From Calonectria ilicicola (taxonomy: Eukaryota > Ascomycota > Sordariomycetes > Hypocreales > Nectriaceae): a stretch of DNA of 64,000 nt. Under the pieces are notes generated by a model that had not been told where the DNA came from, searched no databases, and saw nothing but the letters and a program-made list of their open reading frames with translations. Shown piece after piece: positions 30,222-44,121 of this stretch; the stretch's first letter is position 1; every line of letters begins with the position of its first letter. The position numbers and the translations under genes were made by a program. The stretch is taken from the NCBI GenBank assembly GCA_020809705.1, contig CP085825.1, positions 8,246,001 to 8,310,000 on the forward strand, written 5' to 3'.

Positions 30222-31079
30222 GATGAGTGCCAGGAGCAAAAAAGCGTTGGCTTCTGCTCTCAAAGATGGAGGGAAATGAAAAATATCCTTGCTATCCCCA
30301 CCTGCATTCTACGCTTGTGCCAAGTTCATAGGATCACAAACAAGTCCATTATGGGTCATTTGATTGGCATCCATGGACTCAAGATTCCTTCGAAAGTCAT
30401 CATATGAGAATTGTGACAGAGCACATCGTCCTTCTTTCAGAATACCTACTCGGATTACGGTCCCCCACTCCTACGCTTACGAGAAACCGAAGGCCATCAT
30501 CATACCCTTTTCCTAGCCCATTGTAACGGACTTAGCGGAGCACTCTATGCCGGAGACTTGGGTTCTGGCTCTCACCTGTGGAAACAACCGCTGAACCTCC
30601 ATTTCTCGCATATATTTGGAAGACGAGGTCAGAGGCGGGTATGATTTAAGGCAGATGACGACATTAGGTGAGGTCAAGTGTCTACATGCCTAACTTTTAC
30701 GGCAAACGTCTTTTCATCGTAATGATGAGACAAGCTACCCCACAAATTACGCAAGGGAGGTTTTGATTCGATAGAGTTGATCAACGCGGCAAAAGTCCGC
30801 CAATCGTTGCTTAGAATTATCCGGAGTCCTCCGCACAACGTTATTGGGCATAGACCCACGAAAGCCAGCCGAAAACCTGAAAAGAAAGTGTAATACGCCA
30901 CTGTCAATAAAGCCATTCACATTTGCCACATATATCAAAGGAAGCTTCATTTCCAATGCAATCGTATCGAAAAAAACCCAATATAAAGTTAGATAAAGTA
31001 CTCATTGAAGTATCTCTCTCCTTTTCCCCTCCCTCAATTCTACACCGCATACACACGAAGCGAATTGGACTTGCGCATT
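30222..31079. other. Intergenic, nothing recognised
   Basis: About 860 bp after the MACPF gene. Short minus-strand frames (30,674-30,956) have no start context or recognisable domain. No repeat is obvious. Confidence 0.4.
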
Positions 31080-31883
31080 ATGTCCGAATGTGATCAGATT
31101 TCGAAATGCGGCTTGGACTTCGCCCATCATGCGAGTCTTGATCATGAAAAACATCGCCAGGGATGGGAGGATGAATTCGCTGAATCCATCCTCCCTGTGA
31201 GTGACACCCCATGCACTAACTGCAAGGCACGGAACGGGTGGTTGTGTCCCTTCAACGATGTCTCGGAACACGTAAAACTTGAATATTATTCCTGGCTTAA
31301 TAAGAGTATATCCTACCCACAAAACCTCTACGATGAGGAGATAGCCTGCATGCACCAAAAGAATATCTGTACTAGCATGCCATCTGAGGACCGAACGCTC
31401 AACCACTTTCAAGACGCACTACCACTCCCTAGTATGTTTACTCCCCCTATCACTATAGTATTGTACTAATTTGTGTTTGAAGTGTTTGGTGCTCCAGCCC
31501 CAATCAACGATAACAATGCTTGGGGCTTTGATCTTGCAGCTATACGAGATCGATTAACTCCTACCCCAAAGCTATTATCCCATTCTAACCCTGATCTTGT
31601 GCTTGAGGATGATATCAACCTCTCCATGGGACTACAAAGACGTAACATAATACCAGGCGAAGGTTCTCCCAACAGTCAGCTTCATGGTATTGTCAGTAGC
31701 CAGGAGCATCTTCAACCAGGGCATGGGTTGATGATGCAAAATTTGACGGTAGACAGCCAACGGATAAATAGTCTTATAACTGATCTGGTCCATTTAGATG
31801 ATTGGCTTCATCAAAAGGCCAAGTCGCAGCTTGACTTACTCAATGACATGAAGCCGTCATCTCCAGTCCCTCAGAGTCCATAG
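31080..31883 (+). CDS. Unknown 250-aa protein, one intron
   Basis: ATG at 31,080. Removing 31,432-31,482 (donor GTATGT, branch-like TACTAAT, acceptor GAAG, 51 nt) joins 31,080-31,431 to 31,483-31,883 in frame. The first exon has a small Cys motif (CTNCKARNGWLCPF) and several His/Glu residues. The second is polar and ends with a short helix (LITDLVHLDDWLHQKAKSQL). The Cys pair is not a known zinc finger. No family is recognised. It is probably a real small gene because the splice signals are good. Confidence 0.5.
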
Positions 31884-32930
31884 TCTCCACCGGCTGAGCT
31901 ATGGTTCCGCCAAACAGTTCATAAGAGTTTGTCCTAGGCTTTATGGGTATCATAGGTTCATCACTACAATCAATTGCAAAGGAAAGCTCAAAGCTTTGGA
32001 TGTATGGCGATATTAGATTACCTAATAGCAGGCGTTGTTCCTGCAGCAAGAATCAAACGGCTGTAATTAATCGAGATTTACGGTGGATTTTAAATTGCCG
32101 AATTTATAAGGACGCATGTAGCACTCATAGGATCGTCAAAACCCCTCTCAAACAGCGGCTACTTTCTGCCTGTCTTGAGCGTTTTCTTCCTCAGTAGCTA
32201 AGGCCCGCCCTTATAGCGTGCCATAGGAAAATCAGATGCAGTCTGCCGCATGAGCAAGCATGACCTCGTGAGGGTGCAGTGTGATCTGGGATCACCTAGA
32301 TAGGTGGCAACAGTGAACAGTGTATTTTAGACACAGCAGAGGTGCAGGTAGGAATAGTCGTGCAGGGAGAATTGCGTCACACATTGTTCCATAACCGCTA
32401 TATCGATGCATTTTGAGACGGGGACCATTGGTGCCCAATCAAACACAATCTGTAGGTTAACAGTACCTTGTTCATTCATAATCTAAAAACTTCGTGGGAA
32501 AAAAAATTAAAACGCCATTTATTTTGTAATGTACCGTAGGAAGCATATCTGGGGTAAAGCTTACATCGTCTTGCAGGCGTTTCGGTAAATCTTTCCTCCA
32601 CTGTTCCACTCTGGCATGGCAGGTACGAACATTGTAGGGTAGCAAACTTATTTTCTTCAAACGTCACCACAAATTGTGGGCCCCTTTCTTTGGTAACAAT
32701 TTGATCGGCCGAGGATCACTTGGATCTTGCGACTAGGATCAAATCCTGTTCTGGGTCTGCTGTTTAATTAGTGGGTCTGAAATCACGTGCATGACAGGGT
32801 AGTAATCGCCCGCGCCCTGTTCCGTATATCATGTCGTCACTGTGATGTATCCTGTTTGCGTCATTGTCAATGCTGCATTGTCACACTTTACTTTGTGATA
32901 ACGTGCTGTACTACAGTCACAAACGACGAT
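31884..32930. other. Intergenic, nothing recognised
   Basis: About 1 kb upstream of the Zn2Cys6 gene. Only short random frames are seen. It probably contains the promoter of the next gene. Confidence 0.35.
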
Positions 32931-35411
32931 ATGGACAGAAAATATTTACGATTACAGCCAAAAGACACAACTACAGGCACTGATTCGAACACAACAGCTA
33001 CATCCTCGAGCCCTTCGATTAAGCGCAGGCGTATTGGCGTGTGGACAGCCTGCAACCCCTGCCGGAAAAGGAAGACACGTGTATGCATGTGCTGTTAAGT
33101 GAATTGTGTGCGGCCTTGAAAGTTGACATTGGTAGTGCGATGGCCTGCGGCCAACTTGCTCGGCCTGCCACGAGTCCAATAAGAAATGCACATACTCAAA
33201 TCGTCCCCCTTCGAGACAAGATGAAGGAAGTATTGTTCTTGAGCTTATTCACGTCCTGAATGCGCTTCCTGCTGCAGAGGTCCTGCGAGTTCTGGAAGTG
33301 CTGAAGGATAAGACGGATGCCGCAATGGTAATCTCCATATTACGTGGTGGTATGGAGGCGAAGCAGAGACCGTCAAATATTGCAACTGCTGCATCCATTA
33401 CGGACTGCAGCTTTGAATGTGTAGAACTTGGTGCCCAGTACCCGAAGGCATTCCCCTCGTTACCTCCCTCCGATCTCAATTTACAAAATGTTGAATACAG
33501 CCGTTTGACAGTGTCAAAAGGGGGAACTTCAGCACAACCCCTGTAAGCAGCCGGTCCTTCCCCGAATAATGAGTAATTTAGGATTGACAGATTTTCAATT
33601 TAGCAATACGCTTCCGGCCCAGCAAAGCACATTATGGCCAAGAGTAGACCATCTTCGCTTTGATGGTATCGCTGATGCGTCTAAAATGTATACAGATATG
33701 CCCTCGGGAGAACTTTGTGACAATCGTCTTTACAATCTAAACATTAAATACTGGACAAATGTGGACATTAGCAACGAGCTTGCTTCTCGAGCGATCTCTC
33801 TATACTTACAAACAGATCACCCACTTTTAGGGAATTTCGACTGTCAGCTTTTCATTTCAGATCTCATTGATCAAAAAGGGGAGTTCTGCTCCTCAGTCTT
33901 AGTGAACTCACTGCTGTATTGGGCATCCGTACGTTGGGGCAAACGAGCACTCAAACAAGACTGTATTGCTAACCCGAATCCTAGCAAATGTATGCGACAA
34001 TAGATCCCAAGATAGACGCAATTGCCGAAAGCTTTCGGCTTGAGGCTGAACAACTATGGCGGACGGAACGAGATCATGACTCAGTACTCAATATGGCTGC
34101 TGCACAATTCTTGAGCATGGCGTATCTCGGCCAAGGCAAAGACCATTCCGTTCTACTATATCTAACTGAGGCATTGAACAAGGGCGTTCGGATGACGTTG
34201 TTTGGAGTCGAAGAGGCTTCTATCAGTGGAGCTCAGACAAGAAAACCAAATGCATCAGCCGACAAGGCAAAAATGCACGCTGCATGGGGAGTGTATAATT
34301 GGATCATGTAAACTTTCCTCTAACTCCTCTGACTATTTCATCTTGCTAACTATACTACTTTGGAGTCTGACCTCTCTGTTCTACCACCAGCCGGGTATAA
34401 AATACCCAGAGTATCCACCATCTCTACCTATTCCAAGAAGTGGATCTGGCTTCGCTCAAAGTACTTCTAGCGGCACTATGATTGAATCTATCTCCCCAGC
34501 ACCATGGCCCCAGTATATGGGAAACACATTTCCTTATCTATGCGAATTCTGGAGAATCTTACACGAGGTTATCTTAGTATACTACAGAGATAGCTCACTG
34601 CCGCTACGCAGTCAAGTTAGCCTGAGCTTTGCTGAATTCAAGTTTCGTGAACTATTGGCGTGGAGCAATAACTTGCCTTCATCCCTTACACGGAACGGAC
34701 GCAGTCCGCATCATGTCATTATATTACAGTAAGTATGATTCAGGCTACGCAAAAGCTGCGAAAAACACCGCCTCGTTGTTATTTAATAACAAAGTGAAAA
34801 TTAGTCTCTGGTTCCATTCAGCTATTCTCGATATATTTCGCCCGTGTCTTACTGCTGTTCCTTCTCGGTCGCGACAACGTTTGAGGACTTTCTCTGGCAT
34901 GGGAAACTCTCCCGATGCCGTATATGCCGCGTCTGTGCGACATCTTAAATGCCTTGTTGTAAAATATCGAATGGAATATCAATCGTCGGCTTATACGTTG
35001 TTATGGCATACCGCTCTGACGTATGTCGCCAACGCAGTCTTACAGAATACCCAAGACAAAGGCTGGTACCTTTATTTTTTACTGTGTTTATATGGATATG
35101 AAGGCCTCCATCGATCTTGGCGCGTTGTGGAGGCTATCGCCAAGGGCCTTCTATCTATGTGTATGCGTGCTGGGGATATGCCAAGCACAGCAGCACGCAG
35201 GATCTTGCAAAACTTGCAGCAAGTCAGAACCTCACTTCATCCTTCCCGAAATATTCAGGCACCTTTTATGGTGGACTTGGAGCTGGCCATGACAAATATG
35301 GCGTCTGCAACAGCAGAGAAACTTGCTGCCAGCTTTGAGGAAAATGCGTCATTTATAGATTTTACTACTTTGTTTGATGGCCCGGAAAGGGTCAGAGGTG
35401 TAAAATATTAG
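32931..35411 (+). CDS. Zn2Cys6 transcription factor, intact
   Basis: Six exons joined by introns 33,081-33,135, 33,543-33,603, 33,929-33,984, 34,308-34,365 and 34,729-34,804 give an open 724-residue protein. The DNA-binding binuclear cluster is split by the first intron: ACNPCRKRKTR before it and CDGLRPTCSACHESNKKC after it (six Cys, standard spacing, residues ~41-68). A fungal-type middle homology region follows: AISLYLQTDHPLLGNFDCQL, FCSSVLVNSLLYWAS and a helix-rich segment to WFHSAILDIFRPC. This order is that of nuclear regulators of metabolism or secondary-metabolite genes. Two introns carry GCTAAC branch sites. The target genes are unknown; neighbours are the 250-aa gene and, further on, the SDR. 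Confidence 0.85.
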
Positions 35412-36708
35412 CCTTTTCCGGAGGCTTGAGCTAGCTAGTCTTGTAGCAAATGGCGTTAGCTATGTCGTTCTAGAGAACCTCTTTCTGGCTGTGATGCTAC
35501 TTCATCCATCACTCGGCCCATCTATTGTTAATCGCCAATTGTTGCCGACGGCTTGACGAAGTGGAAAATAATGGAGCGCTAGCTTATCAAAGGGTAAGGG
35601 GCAATTAAGCTTAAGAATAGCCAACGACTGACAGCTTCGTAACCTCAGAACCCTGAGTTAATAATCTCCAGGGGTTGATCGTTCGTTACAGTACTATTTC
35701 ACCTTCATTTTCAAAGCTGTGTTAATTTGGTTTATTGATGGGAAAGAAGCGAGCGAATATCATGAGTCAACTCACTTATAAAGCGTATGCGGCCTACCAA
35801 GAAGAGCACTTTCGCTACTGCATCTGTGTCGCTCAATGACGAGTAATCTTCGTCCGTAATTCAACTAATCTCTAGCATTTAGGTATGTTTCTTCAAAGTA
35901 AGGGTACTAGAACGTCGCTTTTATCATCCTGCAGACCAAAGAGCAATTCACTAAAAAAAGCATATCCCAATGGAGCGATCTTATAGTCACCGCCTGGCAG
36001 CCACGCACGTACGCGCGCCTGCTCGACGACGCATTCGTCGTCGGTACGTCTGGAATTGAGCTGTCAGGTATGCTCCTTGGAGAACGATGGGGGAGGCATA
36101 ATTCAAACTCGTGACAGTTTTGAGGCTCCAGGGGGTAGTCTGTCATCTTTGCTATATCCTTGATCCGCCCGCCGGGTTTGTTTGTTTATCTCGTTCAAGG
36201 AGTTACATATGGAACCTTGGTATAGGATGCTTGGTAGCAGACTTTCTTCTTGCTAGCCTACAACTCTCTTGTTCACAATTCCAGTATCACGCAAAGTTTG
36301 TGATTTTATTGGGCAAGTACAGCGAGATGCATTCGTTGAAATGCAATACTCTCGCAAGCAGTTGGTGATTATTCCAGGAGATGTAATGTATATGATAAGC
36401 ATGCGTCGCAAAAGTCCATCATACACATCAGAAACCATTTGATCAAATTCTTCTCAACTAGAAATGTCATAGGATGGAGTCAGCGGAGTAAGACATTTGG
36501 TGTGGTTGCCCATTCGATATTTTTTATGCATCATATACCTATATTGTCCTCTTATGTTCCGATACTATTTTTATTACTACAACGAATTAATGACCTAATC
36601 AACTTTCATTCCCCAGAAGTTACTACTACAACCCACGTTTGCCCCAAATTGTCCTGATAAACATTCCTTTTGCGCTTCGCTCATCTCATTTTCGTCGGTG
36701 TCTTACAC
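35412..36708. other. Intergenic, nothing recognised
   Basis: About 1.3 kb between the regulator and the SDR 3' end. A palindromic run (GCGCGCCTGCTCGACGACG, near 36,013-36,031) and a few short frames are present, but nothing is supportable as a gene. Confidence 0.35.
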
Positions 36709-37712
36709 TTAAAGACCAGTCTGGAGAGCATACCCTCCGTCGACAGTAATAGCCTGCCCAGCCAGATACTGATTCGTTGCCACAAACAACACCGCGGACG
36801 CCATATCCTCGTCTCTGCCAGGTCGTTTAGCAGGAATCTTCTCCTCGTACCTCTCACTGGAAATGGAGCTCTTTTGCCACTCATCACTACCCTCAGTGGT
36901 CATCTCACTTGGGAACACGCCCGGGGCGATGCTGTTGATTCGGATCTTGATGCCGTTAGAGGCAATCTCGGAGGCCAGCATGCGGTTTAGGTGGATGGCC
37001 GCCGCCTTGGAGGCGTTGTACGAGAAGTGATTCTGTGAGGCTTTTATTTGACCGCTGATGGACGAGATGTTGATGATTGTCGCAGACCATCCCGGGTGCG
37101 TTTCGGTGCTCTTCTCGAGTAGCGGGAGGAACGCCGTGGCCACAAAGAAGGGCGCGGCAACATTGGTCCTGTACACCTGGTTCCAGTCCTCAAATGTGCT
37201 CTTGTCGTCTTCGAAGAGGCTCTTTCGCATATCTGTGGCATCGCCGCTCTTAGTTCCCAAGTGGCTACTCGAGATGCCCGCATTGTTGATGAGGATGCAA
37301 ACACATTTTTCACGGCTGGAAATGTTCTCATAGAGCTTTCTTACTCCCTCCTTGTCTGCAACATCGGCGGGAATGGCAATGATCTCGCCCGCAATGTCCT
37401 TGCCGTAAAGTTCTACCACGCGATCAAGCTTGTCCTTTGTTCGGCCAGTAATGTACACTTTTGCCCCGTTGACGGCGAGGGTCTGTGTGGCCATGAGGCC
37501 GATTCCAGATCCACCACCTTTAAATTAGCATGGGAAGTAGACAGATGCACTAGTCATTGCCAGTGTTTGGCGCAAAGCAGCGACTCACCAGTGACAAGAG
37601 CCACCTTTCCAGACAAGTCGAACAATTGATCCCTGCCGAACGCCTGTCGAGAGCCACCACTGGCATGCTGTGTGCCAGAGGTCTCTAATGTCTGTTGAGA
37701 TTGGAAAGCCAT
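36709..37712 (-). CDS. Short-chain dehydrogenase/reductase, intact
   Basis: Exons 37,589-37,712 and 36,709-37,517 (intron 37,518-37,588, GTGAGT donor) encode 310 residues. The Rossmann NAD(P)-binding motif TGGGSGIG (41-48) is completed across the splice junction, which confirms it. Other classical SDR signals are NNAG (119-122), the catalytic Ser in IINISS (193-194), YNASK (Tyr208, Lys212), and PGVFPSEM after the active site. It is an NAD(P)H-dependent oxidoreductase, probably of the 3-oxoacyl-ACP reductase/RhlG-like group; the substrate is not readable from sequence. The ATG at 37,712 opens 30 polar residues before the first strand. Confidence 0.88.
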
Positions 37713-39228
37713 TTGGTTTTGAAATAGGCCAAAGACATAGATGACAGGAAGCGTGTCTAGGGTAAAGTGCCGTTTCTGTAGACTTGTTTCGGCTGCACAG
37801 ATGAATCTCAAGCTTTAGGATAAAACCTCGAGGAAGATGCTGAATAGCAAGGTAAAGTAGCGTGGGATGTTCTTTATAGGCAATTTATCTCCTGCGTCCG
37901 AACTTTCTAGAGGATGGGCAAGTTTCTCGACTTACTGGCAGCTTATACATGCAATGAAAGAAAAATGACGATTGAATGCCGCAGGAATGAGACCACGGCG
38001 CGAATCTATGACGACACGACTTCGTGTTATTGCCATGCAATATCTGTCTCATCGCCGATGTTTTATTTCTGAAAACGACCTATATTGGTATTGGGTATGA
38101 TTTATGGAGTCATATCAATTTTTCCACCTGCGTTCTCTCTTCTATTTCTGTCTGCCATAGCACGCCGGATAAAGCCAGGAAGGCGGTGGAAGTTTTTCTA
38201 ACCGAAGGCTCACAGTGCATGACGTCGACATCGACATCGAGACGATCCAACATCCAAACTCATTCACACCCCACCTTTGCCGATTACACTTATCCAGTGG
38301 TCTGAAAACCCATTTCGCTGGAACAATGTTCACATATTGGCCCCGTTTATCATCGCCATCGTCATCTTCATCATATTTGGCATCACCGCGATCACTGTCA
38401 AGGTGACCCAAAAGCCCTCACCTTTGCCCTAACCTGCCGTAATCCCCTCCGCACTGCGGAGGGGGCAGTCAGGTCACCGCCCCACATCGCCACACGTTAC
38501 ATATAGTGACTCCTGGCCTGACCTTCGGACCGCATGTTGTTTTCTATGGCGTCATAACTAATCTCAAGATAGTAGCTACACTTAATACTAGTAATAAATA
38601 CTAATAATAAGAGAATAGCTATTGATAAATATGATGACCTACTTATTGTTATGATCGTGCCCTCTTAGTAGCTGTTATCCGCACCCGTAATCGCGAGCAT
38701 TACGATTATGGACTTCTCTTTTGGCCTGATGGGCTAACGGACGTAATACGAGGTACGGATCCTTACAGTCCGTCTATTTCTCGCCTGCTTACCCCATAGC
38801 CTCGTATTCTCAACTACAAGCATTTGTCAGAGGCGATAACCTGGACGAATTATTTGATTCAGGTGGAAATCCCCTATGAGAGGCAGCTCCGACTTAGTCG
38901 CCCAAGAAGCACTCCAATGAGATGCCATGTCGAACACATTGGCTGCTCAGCAACCTATACCCAAATACAATACGATACCATAAAATATAAAACATCGAGG
39001 TCAATGTTTTTAATGACTAAGAAAGCTTTACTGTGAACCTTATAGAGACCTAGAGACGGCTGTCCCAGCGAGCAAAGCTCCATTCAAATATCACCGAAAT
39101 CACCCGCGCAGTAACGCACATGCCTTTCCCGGTCCTTGACCCAGCCCCTCAGCAGCCTACGCACACAGGCGACTAGACAAATTATATATCCTTGAATATT
39201 GACACAAATCTCGCTGTATAAAAGGTAA
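37713..39228. other. Intergenic with AT-rich relic
   Basis: About 1.5 kb. It contains a perfect 10-bp inverted repeat (CCCCTCCGCA at 38,444-38,453 and its complement at 38,455-38,464). A short RIP-like AT-rich block follows (38,560-38,665). This could be the edge of an old transposon; no coding relic is visible. Confidence 0.4.
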
Positions 39229-40875
39229 TTAAAACCTTCGAGCTGGAGTTCTAGCCTTGAACAAAGCGTCGAGCTGCTCAAATGTCTTGGATTTAGTCTC
39301 GGGCATTGTAAAGAACAAAAGAATAACCAAAACCACACTGGGCCCAAGAAAAACAAATCCAGCCTTGGGTCCTAAATTGGCCTCATCCGCGTTGATCAAA
39401 TAAGGGATGGCAATAGCCCACGCCATGTTGATAATCGAGTTGAAAATACTTGCAACCGACGTTGTCTTGGCTCGAAGCCGGGTCGACGATACTTCACCAA
39501 CAATAATCCAGCCAATGGCGCCTAGTGACATGTAGTATAAGCAGTTCCATACAATGGAGACAATGGCCAATCCCAGGTGGTTCGCCTTGCTCTGTGTGTT
39601 GATGAATCCGAGAAGGCCCATGCCTAGTAGACATGGTAGAATCATGCATGACCCAAAGAGTAAAAGTGGACGTCTTCCCAGCTTCTCAACCAATGAGAAT
39701 GAAACCAACACGGCAACTAGTCCCAGAAGCTGTGAAATGACAGTAATGAGAAAAGAGTCGTCGAGTCCAGCAAGGGAGAGAAAGTAGGCGAGATAATTGC
39801 CGCAGAGACTGAATCCCAGAAATTGCTGCATTGCAAGAGGAAGGCAGGCAAGCAAAGTGCGTCGAAGATCTGTACCATGGAAACATTCGAGATAAGACGG
39901 CGTTTCTTCTTTACTGGCCCTCTCTTGCTCGAGGGTTTCTTGAATTTTAGCAAGGTCTCCGGCAGCATCATAACTCGCCTCTGTTCCCCTAAGCTTTCGC
40001 AAAGAAACCTCTGCATCACCCACGCGCCCTTTTGCAACGAGGTAGTAGGGTGACTCTGGAGCGGCGAAAAAGAAAAAGAGGAATGCGAGTGCGCCTGTCC
40101 CGAATTGTGTTACGATGGCCGTTTTCCATGACCATGGTCCGTCAATGGTCGAAGTGCCTTGGAGAACGCATGCAGCAATAAAGACCCCCAATGTAATCCA
40201 AAGCTGGAAGAGGGACAACATGAAACCTCTAATGTATACCGGGGAGAGTTCGGACACGTATACCGGGGTATTTCCTTGCATGAAGCCTACAGCGGTACCG
40301 AAAAGCAGTTTGCTGATGACCCAGACTTTCCAATTTGGTGAAAGTACTTCGACCAAGGTACCACAAAATGTGAGGCTTCATAGAGGGTTAGTAAATCTTT
40401 TCGCATGAGAACTGCAGTACTCACGCTATGGTGCCAAAGAACATGGGTCTCCGACCAAAACGATCACTGAGTTCACCAACCGTAAAGGCTCCAATCATCT
40501 GAAAGAAGTACTGCACGAGAGTCCAGACGAGTTGACGATCGGCGGGTAGCGTCCATGCATCTATGCCAACGTCATAAACGCCGAAAGATTTGACGAATTC
40601 CTTATTGGCGACAATGGATCCCAGCAACATCAAGTCATACCCAATCAACACAGCTGATGACGAGCAAGCGATTGCTATACATGTATAAGCATTCATCAAC
40701 GACGTGAAGAGTAAGAAATCATACCTCCAAGAGCCGCACGACGACATGTCCAGAGAAGTTTGAAGTGTTGCAACCAGGAGAGCTGATGGGACTCCGTTTG
40801 GCCAACAGTGGCAGATTCCTGCAACTCGAGGACGTTGGACTTTTCAATATCCTTCTTTTCCAAATCTTGACTCAT
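39229..40875 (-). CDS. MFS sugar/H+ symporter, intact
   Basis: Exons 40,725-40,875, 40,425-40,674 and 39,229-40,375 give an open 515-residue membrane protein with about 12 hydrophobic segments. Sugar-porter signatures: GELSDRFGRRP after TM2, RG in the YIRGFMLSLFQLWITLGVF segment, PESPYYLVAKGR before the central loop, VEKLGRRPLLLFG after TM8, and PETKSKTFEQLDALF at the C-terminus. The cytosolic N-terminus is charged (about 50 residues). It resembles fungal alpha-glucoside/hexose permeases at the plasma membrane; the sugar is not determinable here. A glycosidase relic at 50.5-53.3 kb could once have supplied a substrate. Confidence 0.88.
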
Positions 40876-43800
40876 TGCGATGGTGATGGAACAGGAAGTG
40901 AATTCTTGAGCGATGCAGAATCCCCCTGAAACGACTCAACGGTAATATATATTCGGGAATTGATCAAGCGCAAGCCATGCGATGAACAACAAGGATACTG
41001 CCCCAGAAAGGTTGGTGAGTCCGTTCAGTCGCAATACCAGCCCACATCCCCTGCCACAAAGCAGTATGGAACATAGTTTCCGGGGCATGGGCAGGTCTAG
41101 ACAGGTCTAGATAACGATGGCGTGCGGGGAAGCGAGGGTCATGGGCTGGCTGGAGAGACCCACCTTATCCAGACGCCTAGTTTGCCGCTCTAGGCATTTT
41201 ACAGCCAAGTCTGGAAGTAAATGGTTTGATCGCTGTGCTCCAGAATATTCAAACCAGACAGCAAGAGGTTCTCGCCGAGGAATAGCCACGTCTGTTGAGA
41301 AAGCTGCAATGGCGAGTTCATATTGATGTCGGCACAGTAGTTTTAATTACTTACTTATTTCACCCCGCCCATCGGCAGCAAAATTGAATTGTTAATGATT
41401 CCTCTTCCTTGGTCACTGCTGGATCTCCCGCAACCAATATTATTAGCTAGCATAAATGAATATCGAGGTCATGTTATGGTAGTGGTCACAAGTCAAGCTA
41501 CTTGATGCGCAGATCTACTTCTGGTGCTCGTGATATTGCAATGTAAGCAATGGCAGGTGTCTTGAGCGAAATTTCTTTCAAAATGAACAATTCCTCAACA
41601 TTCACGAGATCATTTCATTGTCACGGGGGTAAATGCGCCCGGAATCTGGAATCCGGGTCTAGTTTCAAACCATTCGCACGGACACCAACCTCGCCGGCGA
41701 GGCCCGGTTTCAACCACAGTGTTCAGAAATTCTCCCATCTACCAATAGTGTGTTTTACCGGCGGAACAACATCTCATCTCATACACACCATAGGGGTCTG
41801 AATCTGAATATCAAGATTTCCCATGCAGCTTGAGGGGTTTTATTACCTAGAACAGCATGGCTCTTGTGACAAGGAGACGCTCGAGATTTCAGATGATTAT
41901 AGGACCAAATAACATCACAAGTGCTAAGCCTAAGCTAGTAAAGGCGAAAGTCAATTAGAGTAGGTTCCCAGCATCACATCAATTGTTTCCGTTCCTGATC
42001 AATTCTCTTCCCGTGCGAATACATGAAAAGGGTGATTAGCTGGCGGTATCGTGATTAAATTGTTTCAGGGTGAGCCAAACGTCGTTCCAGTCAGTTGGGA
42101 AACGATACAGATGGTCAAGGAAGCCCAAAAAGCTGACTAGAGGATGCAAGAGGTTTGTTATATGGCTATCGCTCATGCAGGTTGGGCAGCCTACATGCGC
42201 GTATCTTCCTTACAGAAGCAGAATCAGGTGCTATGACCGAGTTGGCAACTATCGCACATCCTGGCATTATTCTCTTTATCCTGGAGTGTGACTCTCTTAT
42301 CATACATTGCCAGGATTGGATGTAACACATGGTATTATAACAATTACCGTCATAATTCCCGCGATATTCATGTAAACATTGCCTCTGCGTTCATTCGACA
42401 AACGGGCTTGGTTGTCTCATAGCCTCTGTGGATGTTCCGTCCTTTGGGTAGGTGGCCTTCATTCTCTGGTATCTATGATGAATTACGGCAACAGCTCGTC
42501 ATTTATAGCTCGGCTTGTTCCGGATTTGCGCAACGGCCTTGGGCCCGATAATCACCAGATAGTATACCTGTTCTAGGTTGGAGATGGGTTCAATCTAGAC
42601 CAGTGTACGATGTAATAATTTTAGACATTGGCCGTTTTTTGAAGGTGGTTTATCAAGATAATACTGCTTTGTCTTTTCTAAACACCCTTTTAGATGAATC
42701 ATAGCTATTAGCAGTTTACCCCATTGTTATACTGGCGTAGGTTGATCAAAATTATCACATTTGATGAATTGTGGAGTCAGGACTGTTGCGTGCAGTATAA
42801 AGTGGCTTGGGCTCGTCGCATACCGGCATATCCATTCGTCAATGTTGTGTTTGGGACGTGGGTTCGAACCTTCGACCTGTTGAATCCAGGACTAACTGGT
42901 GGATTAGTTAGTCCAGTTGCAACAATAGACTTGGAAAGAGCCTCTGGTCCCAACTCCAAGGCTGCGCAACATGCCTCGCCAATATAACCTTTTCTAACCA
43001 TGTTTTAAAAGTTCCCTGTTGAGGAATCATTTGATCACTTGATCCCAATAATATTCATGATATTACTTGACCTTGGTTATAGAAAGTCTATGTTTATTTT
43101 TTTCTCTTTATGGTGTACATCGGGATCCCATCTCCGTCAATGTCTCAAACACAAGATGACCTTTTGCGGTTCGGGCGGGTGTCTTTTTTATGCTATATCA
43201 GTCTTTGTCCTGTTTCAATGCCAAATCTGTCCCGCTTGATAGGAATGTGCACAGTACAAACCGTATTAATCACGGTGGTCACGCGGCATGCCAGGTATAG
43301 GGTAGGTGAGTTTCAATCACATGTTGGTGCGTCTCTAGGGGCACGTCTAGGGTGAATATCAGGTCTGCTTTGCCCAGCATTATTCACTGGGTACTAAAGG
43401 CCTGAGCGTCTTTAGTTGTAGTATGCACATGACCTTTTATGTCCTCTTGTTTTCGCGCGGTAGGGCTGTGATCACAGGCAAGTATCGGCATCTGTATCTG
43501 AATCGAGTTAGGAAATGATAGAGAGTGTACAAGTACCAGGGTTGGGTCCCACGTCTCATAGTTATCCAGTTACATCATGAATCTTCGGCTATAGATCCAC
43601 TTTGCTCATTACGGAATTCCCGATCAGAGTGGAAAGTGGAGCCGTGACTAGCGTATTTTGTTATCGCGATTCCTGACTCGCCAAAGGAACTCTAGTGCGG
43701 GTTTGTTTCTTTTTCTTTGATTTCCGCCATCTCGCCCTCGGTATTGTCCTGAGTCCAGCTTGGGTTCATTGCGTTGCAATCAGCCCAAGGAGCTGGTTCG

Positions 43801-44121
43801 CAGTTACACTCCTATTTCCGATGCTAACACGCTAGGATATGTTGGTCATAATTCCAATGCTGTAGGCCGCCAAGACCATCTTCAGAGGTCGTGCAAAGGC
43901 AGATAAGCCAATTGTTGACCTTATTTTTGTTAATGTGAGCTTTGAGGACATTCTGTTGAAGGATGTATAATGTTTAATACATCCTCAATAGCCTAGTAGG
44001 CTTTATTACCTAATATATAACCAAGGTATGTTTTATAGGTTAGAAAACTTGAGAGGTTTTCTCTTAGATGCAAATCTTTATTTATAGCCCCAGTTAGCAA
44101 ATTTAATAACTAGTAATTTTT
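40876..44121. other. Long gene-poor interval
   Basis: About 3.2 kb without a supportable gene. Visible features are a 9-bp perfect inverted repeat with an 8-nt loop (GGACTAACT, 42,889-42,914) and RIP-like AT-rich text with many TAG/TTA/ATA words at 43,920-44,120, leading into repeat R1. The short frames have no family features. Confidence 0.4.

Noticed and set aside
42855..42920. tRNA-like text (GGTTCGAACC with a nearby hairpin)
   Set aside because: The bases around the T-loop-like motif do not pair into a 5-bp stem on either strand, and no acceptor or anticodon arm can be drawn.
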